Shown in pieces: positions 21,099-27,403 of a DNA stretch of 27,403 nucleotides. Position 1 is the first letter of the stretch, and every line of letters starts with the position of its first letter. Below the pieces are notes generated by a model, which saw only the letters and a list, made by a program, of their open reading frames with translations, had not been told where the DNA came from and ran no database searches. The stretch is taken from positions 1-27,403 of the IMG/VR virus record IMGVR_UViG_3300021474_000027; one strand, written 5' to 3'. The position numbers and the translations under genes were made by a program. The DNA comes from a virus.

Positions 21099-21806
21099 CT
21101 AGCTTCTTTGCTTTAACGTCGGAATGTAATCCGACATTAACGTCGGCATTGCTGTCGGATCGTGCTCCGACACTAACCTTGGCTTAGTGTCGCGAGCCCG
21201 TTTGTGGTTGCAGGCTGCGCATGCGGCAACGAGGTTCGCTTCGTCATTTGTACCGCCGTCGCAAACAGCAATGACGTGGTCGACGTGGAATACGTTTGCC
21301 GGCATATCTCCCTGTCCGCTCCATCGGAACATCAGCGCGGCTCCACACCAGTGACATGAGCCACGCTCTCGATCGAAAATCCGCCTTGTCTTCTCCGGCG
21401 CGTCCGACCGGCGGAAAGGGCGGACGCGCTTATCCTTAGGGACTGTGCCGCGGCGAATGTCTGGATTGCCGCCATCAGCGCCCCTTGTGCGATTGAGTTC
21501 AGCCTTCTCTTCGTCTCGCCTCATTCGTCGGCTGAATATCGTTCCGTCTTCATCCCGGCTGAAAACTCCAGATTCGTCTAACTCGCGGAAAAGTCGCTCT
21601 GTCTCTTTGCGGTCTGCGGCCGCGCAGTTTGCAAGGGATCGCATGTCAACCTGCCTACCGTTGATCAGTAGCGAACCTCTCGGCGTGGCCTCACTCATGA
21701 TCGCCAGCATTTCCATCCACAATCCGCGGGCCGCAAGAGAACAGCTATGAAGGGCGCGGTCGCCGCACCAGTCCGACATTGAGAATTTCATCCACGGCTG
21801 CGTCAT
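21099..21806 (-). CDS. Replication-initiator-like protein fused to HNH nuclease domain
   Basis: This 235-residue protein starts at ATG 21806 (ATGA overlap); a longer open frame upstream is a shadow. Residues 1-105 match the N-terminal domain of phage replication proteins: MTQPWMKFSMSDWCGDRALH, then LAARGLWMEMLAIMSEATPR and ETERLFRELDESGVFSRDED (winged-helix type). Residues of about 135-210 are an HNH nuclease: FDRERGSCHWCGAALMF, then HVDHVIAVCDGGTNDEANLV and ACAACNHKRA, with both zinc CxxC pairs and the histidine present. The short C-terminus is the repetitive stretch encoded by the hairpin array. A domain fusion or capture of an HNH element explains it. Confidence 0.75.
   Translation of the reverse strand: MTQPWMKFSMSDWCGDRALHSCSLAARGLWMEMLAIMSEATPRGSLLINGRQVDMRSLANCAAADRKETERLFRELDESGVFSRDEDGTIFSRRMRRDEEKAELNRTRGADGGNPDIRRGTVPKDKRVRPFRRSDAPEKTRRIFDRERGSCHWCGAALMFRWSGQGDMPANVFHVDHVIAVCDGGTNDEANLVAACAACNHKRARDTKPRLVSEHDPTAMPTLMSDYIPTLKQRS
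21113..21192. repeat. Hairpin and direct-repeat array, possible origin of replication
   Basis: Inside the 3' end of the replication gene lie GTCGGA-N6-TCCGAC (21118-21135), TGTCGGA-N6-TCCGACA (21153-21172) and a perfect 9-base dyad CGACACTAA/TTAGTGTCG (21168-21192). TTAACGTCGG occurs at 21113 and again at 21137, 24 bases apart. The encoded peptide is correspondingly repetitive (DPTA, MPTL, YIPTL). The layout recalls lambda, where origin iterons lie within the initiator gene beside AT-rich DNA. Confidence 0.5.
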
Positions 21807-22045
21807 CCCGCATTGACCTTCTCCAACTCCTTCACGGCCCCGATGGCGTCGATAACCACCAAACGAGCCTGGGCGGCATAAACCTTCGCCATCGCGTCGC
21901 TGCCGCGCCAACCAGCCTCCTGGAGGCTCCTGCCGAGGCTTTCGAGCAGTTCGCCATATTCGGTGAGCGCGTTGCGATAGCCCCATTGCAGCGCCTCGCG
22001 GACGGCGGCGGGGTTGGGGCGCGTGGCAATGGCTGTGTCGGTCAT
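21803..22045 (-). CDS. Small helical protein, 80 aa
   Basis: It starts at ATG 22045 in an ATGA overlap. It is almost entirely helical: REALQWGYRNALTEYGELLE, SLGRSLQEAGWRGSDAMAKV, ARLVVIDAIGAVKELEKV. No motif is recognised. Placed between the WYL-like gene and the replication protein, it may assist replication, but that is only context. Confidence 0.6.
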   Translation of the reverse strand: MTDTAIATRPNPAAVREALQWGYRNALTEYGELLESLGRSLQEAGWRGSDAMAKVYAAQARLVVIDAIGAVKELEKVNAG

Positions 22046-22257
22046 GCCGACCTCTTCCAGCTATGCACGCCGGCCATTGCGAACGCCTTGACAGCGCCGT
22101 CTTTGCCGTCCTGCGCCCAGCAAATCCATTGCTCCTCGGGATGCCATTCGGTCGAAATGAAATCGAAGCGCATGGGGACAATTCTCCGCATCGAGCGCTC
22201 GCCACGCCAATTGGTGTAGTCGATTTCGACCGCTCGCTGTTCATCACTCCGCAGCAT
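22042..22257 (-). CDS. Single-domain WYL-like protein
   Basis: This 71-residue protein is taken from ATG 22257, where GAGGGG has suitable spacing; ATG 22263 is nearly on top of it. The pattern VEIDYTNWRGERSMRRIVPM, then STEWHPEEQWICWAQD and GAVKAFAMAGVHSW, follows the order of a WYL domain (strand, turn with G, R.IVP, W...QW, D, F.M..I). WYL domains sense nucleic acids or nucleotides, usually inside regulators of defence or repair. Here the domain stands alone next to the helicase, a form I have seen in other phages of this type. Confidence 0.65.
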   Translation of the reverse strand: MLRSDEQRAVEIDYTNWRGERSMRRIVPMRFDFISTEWHPEEQWICWAQDGKDGAVKAFAMAGVHSWKRSA

Positions 22258-23764
22258 TGGCATACCCCTCGATCTGATTGTCGCGGCTACGGGCCCACGC
22301 GATATTTTCGCTTCTTACCCAGGACATCAGCGCGTTGGACGGCGCAATCGCCTCGCGCAGCAAATTTCGCGTCCGTTTGTGCCCAAAAATTTTCTCGAAC
22401 TTGAATCCGACCCACCCGTCTTTCTTCGTCCCCTGCATCCCGAGCAACTGCGAATAAATCGCCTGCTCGCCTTCCCGCGCCAGCCGCGCCAGCGCCGGTT
22501 CGCGCTTCATCCGGGGCCCGCTGGCTCCGAGTTCGCGCAACTCGCCGTCCTGCACCTGAACCTTGTTCGGACGCCGCGAGACCCAGCCGCAGCCCTCGCA
22601 CGTCAGCGATTTGTACGGGATCAGGCGCGTGCACTTCGGGCATTCGAACGGCTTCGGCGTCTCGCGCTCCGCCTCGCGCTTCTCTTTCCGTTCGGCGTCG
22701 CCATTCGACGTGCGCAGCGTGTCGTGATGAATATCCGTCACCATTCCGAGACGAAGATGGTTGTCGCTATGGTCCAAAATCGTGCATAACTCTTTCCCAG
22801 CCGCCGGCCTCAATCCACGTCCGATGCACTGCACAAACAGGATTTCGCTCTTCGTCGGTCGCGCCATGATGATGCAGCGGCAATCGACGTCGACGCCCGT
22901 TGTCATTGTGCCGATCGAGCAAATCACTTTGACCTCGCCGGCCTGGAATTGGCCGATGATGCGCGCCCGCTCCTCGCGATCCGTGTTGGCGTCGACATAA
23001 GCCGACGTCACGCCCACAGACGCGAACTGCTCGTGAAGCGCCTGCGCGTGGCCTCTATCCACCGCAAAGCACAGCGTCGGCTGGTCGTCACCCTTGTCGA
23101 GCCAGGTCGTGACCACGTCCGCGACGATCTTCGCGCCGGACATTTTCTCGCTAAGCTGGCCTTCGTGATAGTCGCCGGCGATGATCTTGACGCCAGATAG
23201 ATCAGGATGTGTGGGAGCAAATACCCGGAATTTCGAAAGGTCTCCAAGTTCAATCAGTTCAGCAATCGATGTGGGTATAATCAAATCATCCCAAAAGTCT
23301 CCCATTCCCCTCGACCAAGGCGTTGCGCTCAAAGCTACAAAGATTTTATCCGGGCATTCAGTCATCCAACGATCGATAGCTTCGAACCTCAAATGCGCTT
23401 CGTCGACGATAACGAACGAAACATCAGGAAACCCTCGCCTCGCGATCGTCTGGATGCTGCAAATCTGAATTGGCGCGTGTGGTCTTCGCCATGGATGGTC
23501 AGATTGAGTTACCCCCATGTCGCCGGGATTGATCCCGTTCTGTGAGAATCGTTCGAACGTCTGATCTATGAGTGAAACCATCGGCACGCACACGGCCACT
23601 CTGTTGCGCTTCGCTAGCGCGCTTGTGATGATGTGCGCGGCTAAAACAGTTTTTCCGAACCCCGTGGGGGCCTGGATGACGGGGCGCTTGTGTCCTGATC
23701 GGAGCGACGCGCGGAGAAGTCCCATCGCGTGCTCTTGAAGCGGCCTGAGAGGGAACAGCGGCAT
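22244..23764 (-). CDS. DEAD/DEAH-box superfamily 2 helicase with C-terminal zinc finger
   Basis: This 506-residue protein starts at ATG 23764 (TAATG overlap). Helicase motifs in order are: I APTGFGKT (32-39), II DEAH (111-114), III SATPW (136-140), a motif V region around SIGTMTTGVDV (273-283) and VI QCIGRGLRP (302-310). A zinc ribbon follows with C365, C368, C379 and C382 (CPKC...CEGC). The C-terminal 100 residues are helical. Such phage helicases unwind DNA or remodel forks in replication or recombination. It is the largest early gene and sits beside the replication-initiator-like gene, as in many podoviruses and siphoviruses of proteobacteria. Confidence 0.85.
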   Translation of the reverse strand: MPLFPLRPLQEHAMGLLRASLRSGHKRPVIQAPTGFGKTVLAAHIITSALAKRNRVAVCVPMVSLIDQTFERFSQNGINPGDMGVTQSDHPWRRPHAPIQICSIQTIARRGFPDVSFVIVDEAHLRFEAIDRWMTECPDKIFVALSATPWSRGMGDFWDDLIIPTSIAELIELGDLSKFRVFAPTHPDLSGVKIIAGDYHEGQLSEKMSGAKIVADVVTTWLDKGDDQPTLCFAVDRGHAQALHEQFASVGVTSAYVDANTDREERARIIGQFQAGEVKVICSIGTMTTGVDVDCRCIIMARPTKSEILFVQCIGRGLRPAAGKELCTILDHSDNHLRLGMVTDIHHDTLRTSNGDAERKEKREAERETPKPFECPKCTRLIPYKSLTCEGCGWVSRRPNKVQVQDGELRELGASGPRMKREPALARLAREGEQAIYSQLLGMQGTKKDGWVGFKFEKIFGHKRTRNLLREAIAPSNALMSWVRSENIAWARSRDNQIEGYANAAE

Positions 23765-24135
23765 TACGTCGCCCCCTCCGCATCCGCACTCGCCGGCATC
23801 GGCCGCTCAGGAACCGGCATCCAATGCGTCACAATCGTCGCATCCGGTCCACGGTCGTCGGGGTCGAAGCACTCTTCGCCTTCGTCATCGTAAAACGTGC
23901 GTCCCTCGATGTACCGGCCTTTTTCGAGCCAATATTTGCCATTGCCGCTAGAGTGCGCGTTCGCGATACGGCGTGGCTTACCACGGTCCATCCTACCAAA
24001 CGGCTTGCCTGGAACGACCCATAGGTCGATCGGCTTGTACGGCTCGCGCGCGGCGGTTGCGATCGGTTGCCACGAGACGCTTGCCGGCATCGGCCGCGGA
24101 TCGGCCGGCGCTTGCTTGATCGAGACGAAGCTCAT
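23764..24135 (-). CDS. DUF551-like protein, 123 aa
   Basis: It starts at ATG 24135 (ATGA overlap). The domain pattern is VSWQPIATAAREPYKPIDLW, then an acidic loop EGEECFDPDDRGPDATI and the characteristic THWMPVPERPMPAS ending. This is the DUF551 type, of unknown function, and this copy keeps the usual HWMP ending. The other copy in the window (13464-13841) has a diverged end. The central KYWLEKGRYIEGRTFYDDEG segment may be a small inserted hairpin. Confidence 0.6.
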   Translation of the reverse strand: MSFVSIKQAPADPRPMPASVSWQPIATAAREPYKPIDLWVVPGKPFGRMDRGKPRRIANAHSSGNGKYWLEKGRYIEGRTFYDDEGEECFDPDDRGPDATIVTHWMPVPERPMPASADAEGAT

Positions 24136-24401
24136 GTCGATTTTTGCTCCCTACTTGTAGGTCGTAAAAATCGACTTGGGGCTCTTGACGCCACCCCAGG
24201 AGCCCGCCAAGCCAGCCCCTTCTCCGCGAGCCACCCCGCATGCGCGGCAACGCGCCGAGCCTTCCACGCCCGGTAATAGTCGCCCGTGCAACCACGGCAG
24301 AGCGTCTTCAACCCGTCGCTGAAATGCGACGACTGGCCGAAACATTCGAGCGGCTTTGCCTGTTTGCAGGTGGCGCATGTCTTGCTGGGGAGATGTTTCA
24401 C
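24132..24401 (-). CDS. Small zinc-finger protein, 89 aa
   Basis: I choose GTG 24401 (GTGA overlap). The N-terminal half has a four-cysteine zinc site: KTCATCKQAKPLECF, then LKTLCRGCTGDYYRAWKARR. This finger with a following basic helix is common in small phage proteins and at the front of some HNH nucleases, but the HNH residues themselves are absent here. The C-terminus is basic and low in complexity. It probably binds nucleic acid. Confidence 0.65.
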   Translation of the reverse strand: MKHLPSKTCATCKQAKPLECFGQSSHFSDGLKTLCRGCTGDYYRAWKARRVAAHAGWLAEKGLAWRAPGVASRAPSRFLRPTSREQKST

Positions 24402-24691
24402 GCGCGCACCTTTGCCTTTGGAGGCGCGTCGAGCGAGAACGTCACGCCCGGTTTCCACTCGCGAAGGCTTCCCTTGCCAGGAGGGTCGAGAGGCTCTCCC
24501 AACGCCAGCATCATCCGCTTGGTTTCCGCCGCCGTGAGTTCATGATGGCCGGGCTTTTCTGAAACATGGCCATCAGCGCGAACCCAGAATTTGAAACGAG
24601 GAAATTCAGACGCAGGCCATTTTGGCCGCCGAGATTTGGCTTCCGCTTGCTGATCGAGAGATAGATAATCGAAGTTGACGAATCCCATCAT
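24398..24691 (-). CDS. Small unknown protein, 97 aa
   Basis: The start is ATG 24691 (ATGA overlap, immediately followed by a second ATG); the longer upstream frame is a shadow. The sequence FVNFDYLSLDQQAEAKSRRP, then FPRFKFWVRADGHVSEKPGH and TAAETKRMMLALGEPLDP, suggests a small alpha/beta protein. I do not recognise it. It lies within the chain of overlapping early genes. Confidence 0.55.
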   Translation of the reverse strand: MMGFVNFDYLSLDQQAEAKSRRPKWPASEFPRFKFWVRADGHVSEKPGHHELTAAETKRMMLALGEPLDPPGKGSLREWKPGVTFSLDAPPKAKVRA

Positions 24692-24981
24692 GCCACCCCC
24701 GCCTCGACCGGCTCGCAAGCCGGCGTCCGCCCCGACGCAACCTCGACTAGCAGGCCGCTCGGCTCGTAGAACTCGGTCCAGGGGATCGCGCCCAGGCCGC
24801 CGTCGTGGCGGGTCACGCGGACGAGGCCGCAGCGCGTGCATACTCTAGTTGTTCTAAGGTTGCTTGGGCGCGAGGGATCGCCCCATCGGTGACGAGGGCG
24901 CTCGCTCACACAGTGGGCAGAGCATGTGCAGGGCCACTTACCCGGCTCTTGGCATCCCCAGTGCTTGCACATCGCTTTCAT
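24688..24981 (-). CDS. Cysteine-rich small protein, 97 aa
   Basis: It starts at ATG 24981 (ATGA overlap with the methyltransferase stop). Two clusters suggest zinc binding: MKAMCKHWGCQEPGKWPC with TCSAHC following, and TTRVCTRCGLVRVTRHDGG. The C-terminus has an aromatic WTEFYEPSGLLVEV. No family is assigned; a nucleic-acid-binding or regulatory role is plausible. Confidence 0.55.
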   Translation of the reverse strand: MKAMCKHWGCQEPGKWPCTCSAHCVSERPRHRWGDPSRPSNLRTTRVCTRCGLVRVTRHDGGLGAIPWTEFYEPSGLLVEVASGRTPACEPVEAGVA

Positions 24982-25967
24982 GCGGCCTCCCGTCGCGTTT
25001 CAACCCATGCGCTCACGAATTGCGCTGCAACTTGCGGGACGATCGCGTTGCCATAGGCGCGCAGGCGTCCCATTCGGTTGGGAACCCCATCAGCCAGCAA
25101 ACGAACTCCGGGTTTAACGCGCCTCCCGCTTGTGTCGCCAGGCCGTGCGCAGATGTCGTATTCATCCCAGAATTGTTTGGCCCTTTCCAATCGTTCGCTT
25201 GGGGCGTCGCCCATCCTTTCACGATCGCATCGACGCTCTTGGCAGACTGATGTTTCGGATTGCTGCTGACACCCCGAGCCCCATGCGGGCCGTCCATCGT
25301 GTCCGGCGTCGGCCAGCCTCGTAGAACCATTCTGACTATGAACTGCGTGTCCACCTGCCGTTTCTTGCCGTCCTCCGTCAGCCCCGTTAACGACATTCCG
25401 CCCTTCGGCGAACGCCCTCCGTTGGGAACTGTGGGCGTCGGCCAGCCAATAAATTCGTGCCCGCTGGTGTGGCGCGCCGACGCCCGCAGCGCACAGATCG
25501 GAAGCCCCGCAGGCATATCCCACGTCTTCCAAGTCAGCACGTACTCCGGCGAGCCATTCACGTCCGTCCTTGCTCGCAACCTGCTCTCCAAAGACGATTG
25601 AAGGTCTGCGCTCTGCGATGAGGCCGAAAAAAGCGGGCCAGACGTGACGTTCGTCGACATGGCCTTTTCGCTGTCCAGCGACCGAAAGCGGCTGACAAGG
25701 ACATGATCCGGTCCAGGCGTGAGCTTCGTCGGGCCAACCAGAGAGACGGAGCGCGTAGGGCCATCCGCCAATCCCGGCGAAGAAGTGACATTGGGAATAT
25801 CCCACAAGGTCGGCTGCTCGCACATCTAGGATGCTCCGTTCGTCCACGTCGCCATCAGCTATCAGTCCCTTCGCAATGAGGTTGCGAAGCCACTGCGCGG
25901 CGAACGGATCAATCTCGTTGTAGTAGGCCAGGCGCTGGATCGCGGCGATGCGGGGGAGGGCGGTCAC
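24978..25967 (-). CDS. C5-cytosine DNA methyltransferase
   Basis: This 329-residue protein starts at GTG 25967 (GTGA overlap). Conserved motifs are: I HFFAGIGGW (61-69, AdoMet binding), IV GSCPCQPLS (87-95, with the catalytic Cys 91), VI FGEQV (126-130, Glu 128; ENV in most enzymes), VIII HQRARIYW (167-174) and X RAYGNAIVPQVAAQF near the end. Between VIII and X lies a variable region rich in LADA/GDA repeats that would be the target-recognition part. It methylates cytosine at C5, probably to shield phage DNA from host restriction. A second long reading frame lies wholly inside this gene (25013-25825), and the repeats in the two frames coincide. Confidence 0.85.
   Translation of the reverse strand: MTALPRIAAIQRLAYYNEIDPFAAQWLRNLIAKGLIADGDVDERSILDVRAADLVGYSQCHFFAGIGGWPYALRLSGWPDEAHAWTGSCPCQPLSVAGQRKGHVDERHVWPAFFGLIAERRPSIVFGEQVASKDGREWLAGVRADLEDVGYACGASDLCAAGVGAPHQRARIYWLADAHSSQRRAFAEGRNVVNGADGGRQETAGGHAVHSQNGSTRLADAGHDGRPAWGSGCQQQSETSVCQERRCDRERMGDAPSERLERAKQFWDEYDICARPGDTSGRRVKPGVRLLADGVPNRMGRLRAYGNAIVPQVAAQFVSAWVETRREAA
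25013..25825 (-). CDS. Overlapping gene nested inside the cytosine methyltransferase
   Basis: A 270-codon frame, shifted by one base from the methyltransferase and on the same strand, starts at ATG 25825 with GGAG eight bases upstream. It looks like a true protein: MCEQPTLWDIPNVTSSPGLA, then GSPEYVLTWKTWDMPAGLPI (91-110), three repeats GWPTP (127), GWPTP (170) and GWATP (204), and LNPEFVCWLMGFPTEWDACA (237-256). I recall similar proteins, with SPEY.LTWK.WDMP, WPTP repeats and a LNP...WLMG.P.EW end, near phage C5 methyltransferases. Its GWPTP repeats are the LADA/GDA repeats of the other frame. The function is unknown; the alternative is conservation forced only by the methyltransferase. Confidence 0.55.
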   Translation of the reverse strand: MCEQPTLWDIPNVTSSPGLADGPTRSVSLVGPTKLTPGPDHVLVSRFRSLDSEKAMSTNVTSGPLFSASSQSADLQSSLESRLRARTDVNGSPEYVLTWKTWDMPAGLPICALRASARHTSGHEFIGWPTPTVPNGGRSPKGGMSLTGLTEDGKKRQVDTQFIVRMVLRGWPTPDTMDGPHGARGVSSNPKHQSAKSVDAIVKGWATPQANDWKGPNNSGMNTTSAHGLATQAGGALNPEFVCWLMGFPTEWDACAPMATRSSRKLQRNS

Positions 25968-26593
25968 GATGCCACCAGCGAAGCTTGCGGGCGATCGGTG
26001 ACTCGAAATTTCAGGCCCTCAAAATCTTCTCTTATCGGAATCCATCTAAAGCCAGGGTTTGCGGCAAGTCTCGCCAGGACGCAGATATCGTAAACGGCGC
26101 CGCTATGGCTCACCGACGCAATTTGCGTCATCACAGATCGAGGCCAGAAATAACCGCCGCGCCCGCAATTGAAGCGGGGGGACAAGCGTCCAGCCTTGGC
26201 TATCCGACGAAGCGTCGACGCCAATACGTCGCCAGTGGATTCCTCAAATACGGACACGACTACGTCGCAACCGCTTTCGGATTCGACGCGTTGATAATGT
26301 TCGAAATGGCGAAGGTCGATGCCATGTTCCAACTGATCCGTCATGCGTGTGAAGTCGGCGTGGTCTTTTGTCTTGACCTCAACCCAGTGCCGTTTTCCGC
26401 CGCGGACAACGTCTAAATCGGGGATCACGAGCGCCAGCTTCGGCCCCTGCATCTTCGGAGATTTGTTGCCGTCAGAACCGCCGTAGTCGTAGGACGGAAT
26501 CACGAAATATCCGCAGCTACGCATGATGAGCGCAACGATCCGCTCGCCAATCCTGCCGCGCTTGAATTCCTCGCGATCATGCAGCGAACTCAT
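25964..26593 (-). CDS. PD-(D/E)XK nuclease-like protein
   Basis: This 209-residue protein is taken from ATG 26593, in an ATGA overlap with the upstream methyltransferase. The first 80 residues suit a PD-(D/E)XK fold: FKRGRIGERIVALIMRSCGY (helix with Glu), LALVIPDLDVV (Asp) and KRHWVEVKTKD (E-x-K). A helical HGIDLRHFEHYQRVESESG and a strand VVVSVFEES follow. The C-terminal 70 residues are less clear (FNCGRGGYFWPRSVM). It sits between two DNA methyltransferase genes and overlaps both, so a restriction-like or DNA-degrading partner is an attractive but unproved reading; a resolvase or repair nuclease is the alternative. Confidence 0.6.
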   Translation of the reverse strand: MSSLHDREEFKRGRIGERIVALIMRSCGYFVIPSYDYGGSDGNKSPKMQGPKLALVIPDLDVVRGGKRHWVEVKTKDHADFTRMTDQLEHGIDLRHFEHYQRVESESGCDVVVSVFEESTGDVLASTLRRIAKAGRLSPRFNCGRGGYFWPRSVMTQIASVSHSGAVYDICVLARLAANPGFRWIPIREDFEGLKFRVTDRPQASLVAS

Positions 26594-27403
26594 TCCGGCC
26601 TCACAATCAAACCGATCTGCGAGAACGATTCTCGAAACTTTCGCGAATCCGCGCCGAAATAGAAGAATACTTGGCCCTGCGTCGGAGAGCATTCCTCGCC
26701 AGACGGGGCCACGAATCTAACCCGCCCGCGAAGCAAACAAATAGCCGAAGCCGAAACGGCGGCAGTGTGAAACCATCCTGTGTCGGTATAATTGTGGGTC
26801 ACCATTACGGCTTCTGTGACGCGTCCGGATTGGTACTCGGATTGAAGCTTTTCAACGAAAGGCTCCATCGTCGCACGAGCGTAGGGGGGGTTTAGCCAGA
26901 CTCTTCCGAACCATTCTCGCGCCAGGCCGTCATCCGCGACGGTGAAAAACTTGCTAGCCTTGATCCATTCTTGCGCGATTTCGTTTGAAGCCGGGTCGAG
27001 ATCGATAGCGCCAAGAACTTCGCGCGCTCTCTCGACGTATTCGGCGGGCGTATACCACTCGTTTTCGCCAGTGAAGATCGCCTTGGAATAGCTCGGCGAA
27101 CTCGTCGTCATATCCGTTACGCGCGCCTTCGCGTGCTCCACACGGGTCTCGAACTTGTCCTCGGAGAGAGCGGCGAGGCGTTGCCATTTGACCGATTGCG
27201 TGTCTGTCACGCCCATCTCGGCCAGCGTCATTGGCTTGGCGACCTCAGCGCCTACCGCTTGCGGTCGAGAGGGGGTAGGATTCTGATAGGGCTGGCCGCC
27301 CTTCGCCTTCGGAATCTTGGCCAGCAATTCTCCCGCCCTTCGCTCCGCGCGCAATCTGATTTCGGTGGCATGCCGAATCAAAGAGCTGTCTTTTGCCTGC
27401 CGA
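26590..27403 (-). CDS. Phage adenine-N6 DNA methyltransferase, 5' end cut by window edge
   Basis: The frame is open to the right edge, so at least 270 residues are seen and the true start is outside; a TTG at 27381 is probably internal. The N-terminal part (RQAKDSSLIRHATEIRLRAE, then RRAGELLAKI) is a helical domain common in phage proteins. After a linker (about 60-110) comes the phage Dam-type domain: NEWYTPAEYVERAREV, AIDLDPASNEIAQEWI, FFTVADDGLAREWFGRVW and the catalytic NPPY in WLNPPYAR. This order fits the DNA N-6-adenine-methyltransferase family. It likely protects phage DNA or regulates it, and it heads the modification block. Confidence 0.8.
   Translation of the reverse strand, partial: RQAKDSSLIRHATEIRLRAERRAGELLAKIPKAKGGQPYQNPTPSRPQAVGAEVAKPMTLAEMGVTDTQSVKWQRLAALSEDKFETRVEHAKARVTDMTTSSPSYSKAIFTGENEWYTPAEYVERAREVLGAIDLDPASNEIAQEWIKASKFFTVADDGLAREWFGRVWLNPPYARATMEPFVEKLQSEYQSGRVTEAVMVTHNYTDTGWFHTAAVSASAICLLRGRVRFVAPSGEECSPTQGQVFFYFGADSRKFRESFSQIGLIVRPE

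Noticed and set aside
21807-22247. N-terminal extension of the replication protein frame (147 codons)
   Set aside because: It is an Arg-rich shadow of the two upstream small genes; ATG 21806 gives the family N-terminus and an ATGA overlap.
1-27403. CRISPR array, rRNA, tRNA, integrase or attachment site
   Set aside because: No regularly spaced direct repeats, conserved RNA segments or recombinase motifs were found on reading both strands.

Overview
The window is a GC-rich phage or prophage segment. Nearly every gene is on the minus strand, packed end to end with ATGA, GTGA or TGATG stop/start overlaps, so transcription runs from high to low coordinates. The order small terminase, large terminase, portal, scaffold, coat, gp4-like, gp10-like is the P22 head and tail-neck order, and the portal, coat, gp4-like and gp10-like proteins look like P22-type family members. 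I read this as a short-tailed (podovirus-type) phage. The base composition and the flavour of the small proteins suggest an alphaproteobacterial, Rhizobiales-like host, which is inference. No integrase, repressor, lysis gene, tRNA or CRISPR array is visible, so temperate lifestyle cannot be judged.

Layout in order of transcription (right to left). 27403-24978 is a DNA modification block: an adenine methyltransferase cut by the window edge, a PD-(D/E)XK nuclease-like protein and a C5-cytosine methyltransferase that carries a second long, protein-like reading frame inside it. 24981-23764 holds small zinc-binding and unknown genes. 23764-21099 is the replication block: a DEAD/DEAH helicase, a WYL-like single-domain protein, a small helical protein and a replication-initiator-like protein fused to an HNH nuclease domain. 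The 3' end of that last gene is an array of repeats and hairpins followed by an AT-richer non-coding stretch, a candidate origin or control region. A phage-encoded NusG/RfaH-like factor (20902-20213) stands between the early and late blocks. 20007-5888 is the packaging and head module, and 5891-1 the fibre and tail module.

The most notable points are: (1) an HNH homing-type endonuclease inserted at the start of the gp10-like gene, with the displaced original 5' end still present upstream and a recoded replacement 5' end overlapping the endonuclease; (2) the fully nested second frame in the cytosine methyltransferase, with three GWPTP-type repeats and its own Shine-Dalgarno; (3) the hairpin and direct-repeat array in the replication gene; (4) the phage NusG paralogue; (5) Sec-type signal peptides on two fibre-like proteins and several neighbours; (6) a small two-helix protein that may be an Acb2/Tad1-type anti-defence sponge. 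A second HNH endonuclease next to the coat gene is frameshifted. One lone plus-strand gene (16411-16683) interrupts the late operon.

All functional calls come from reading motifs and remembered family features. No database search was possible.
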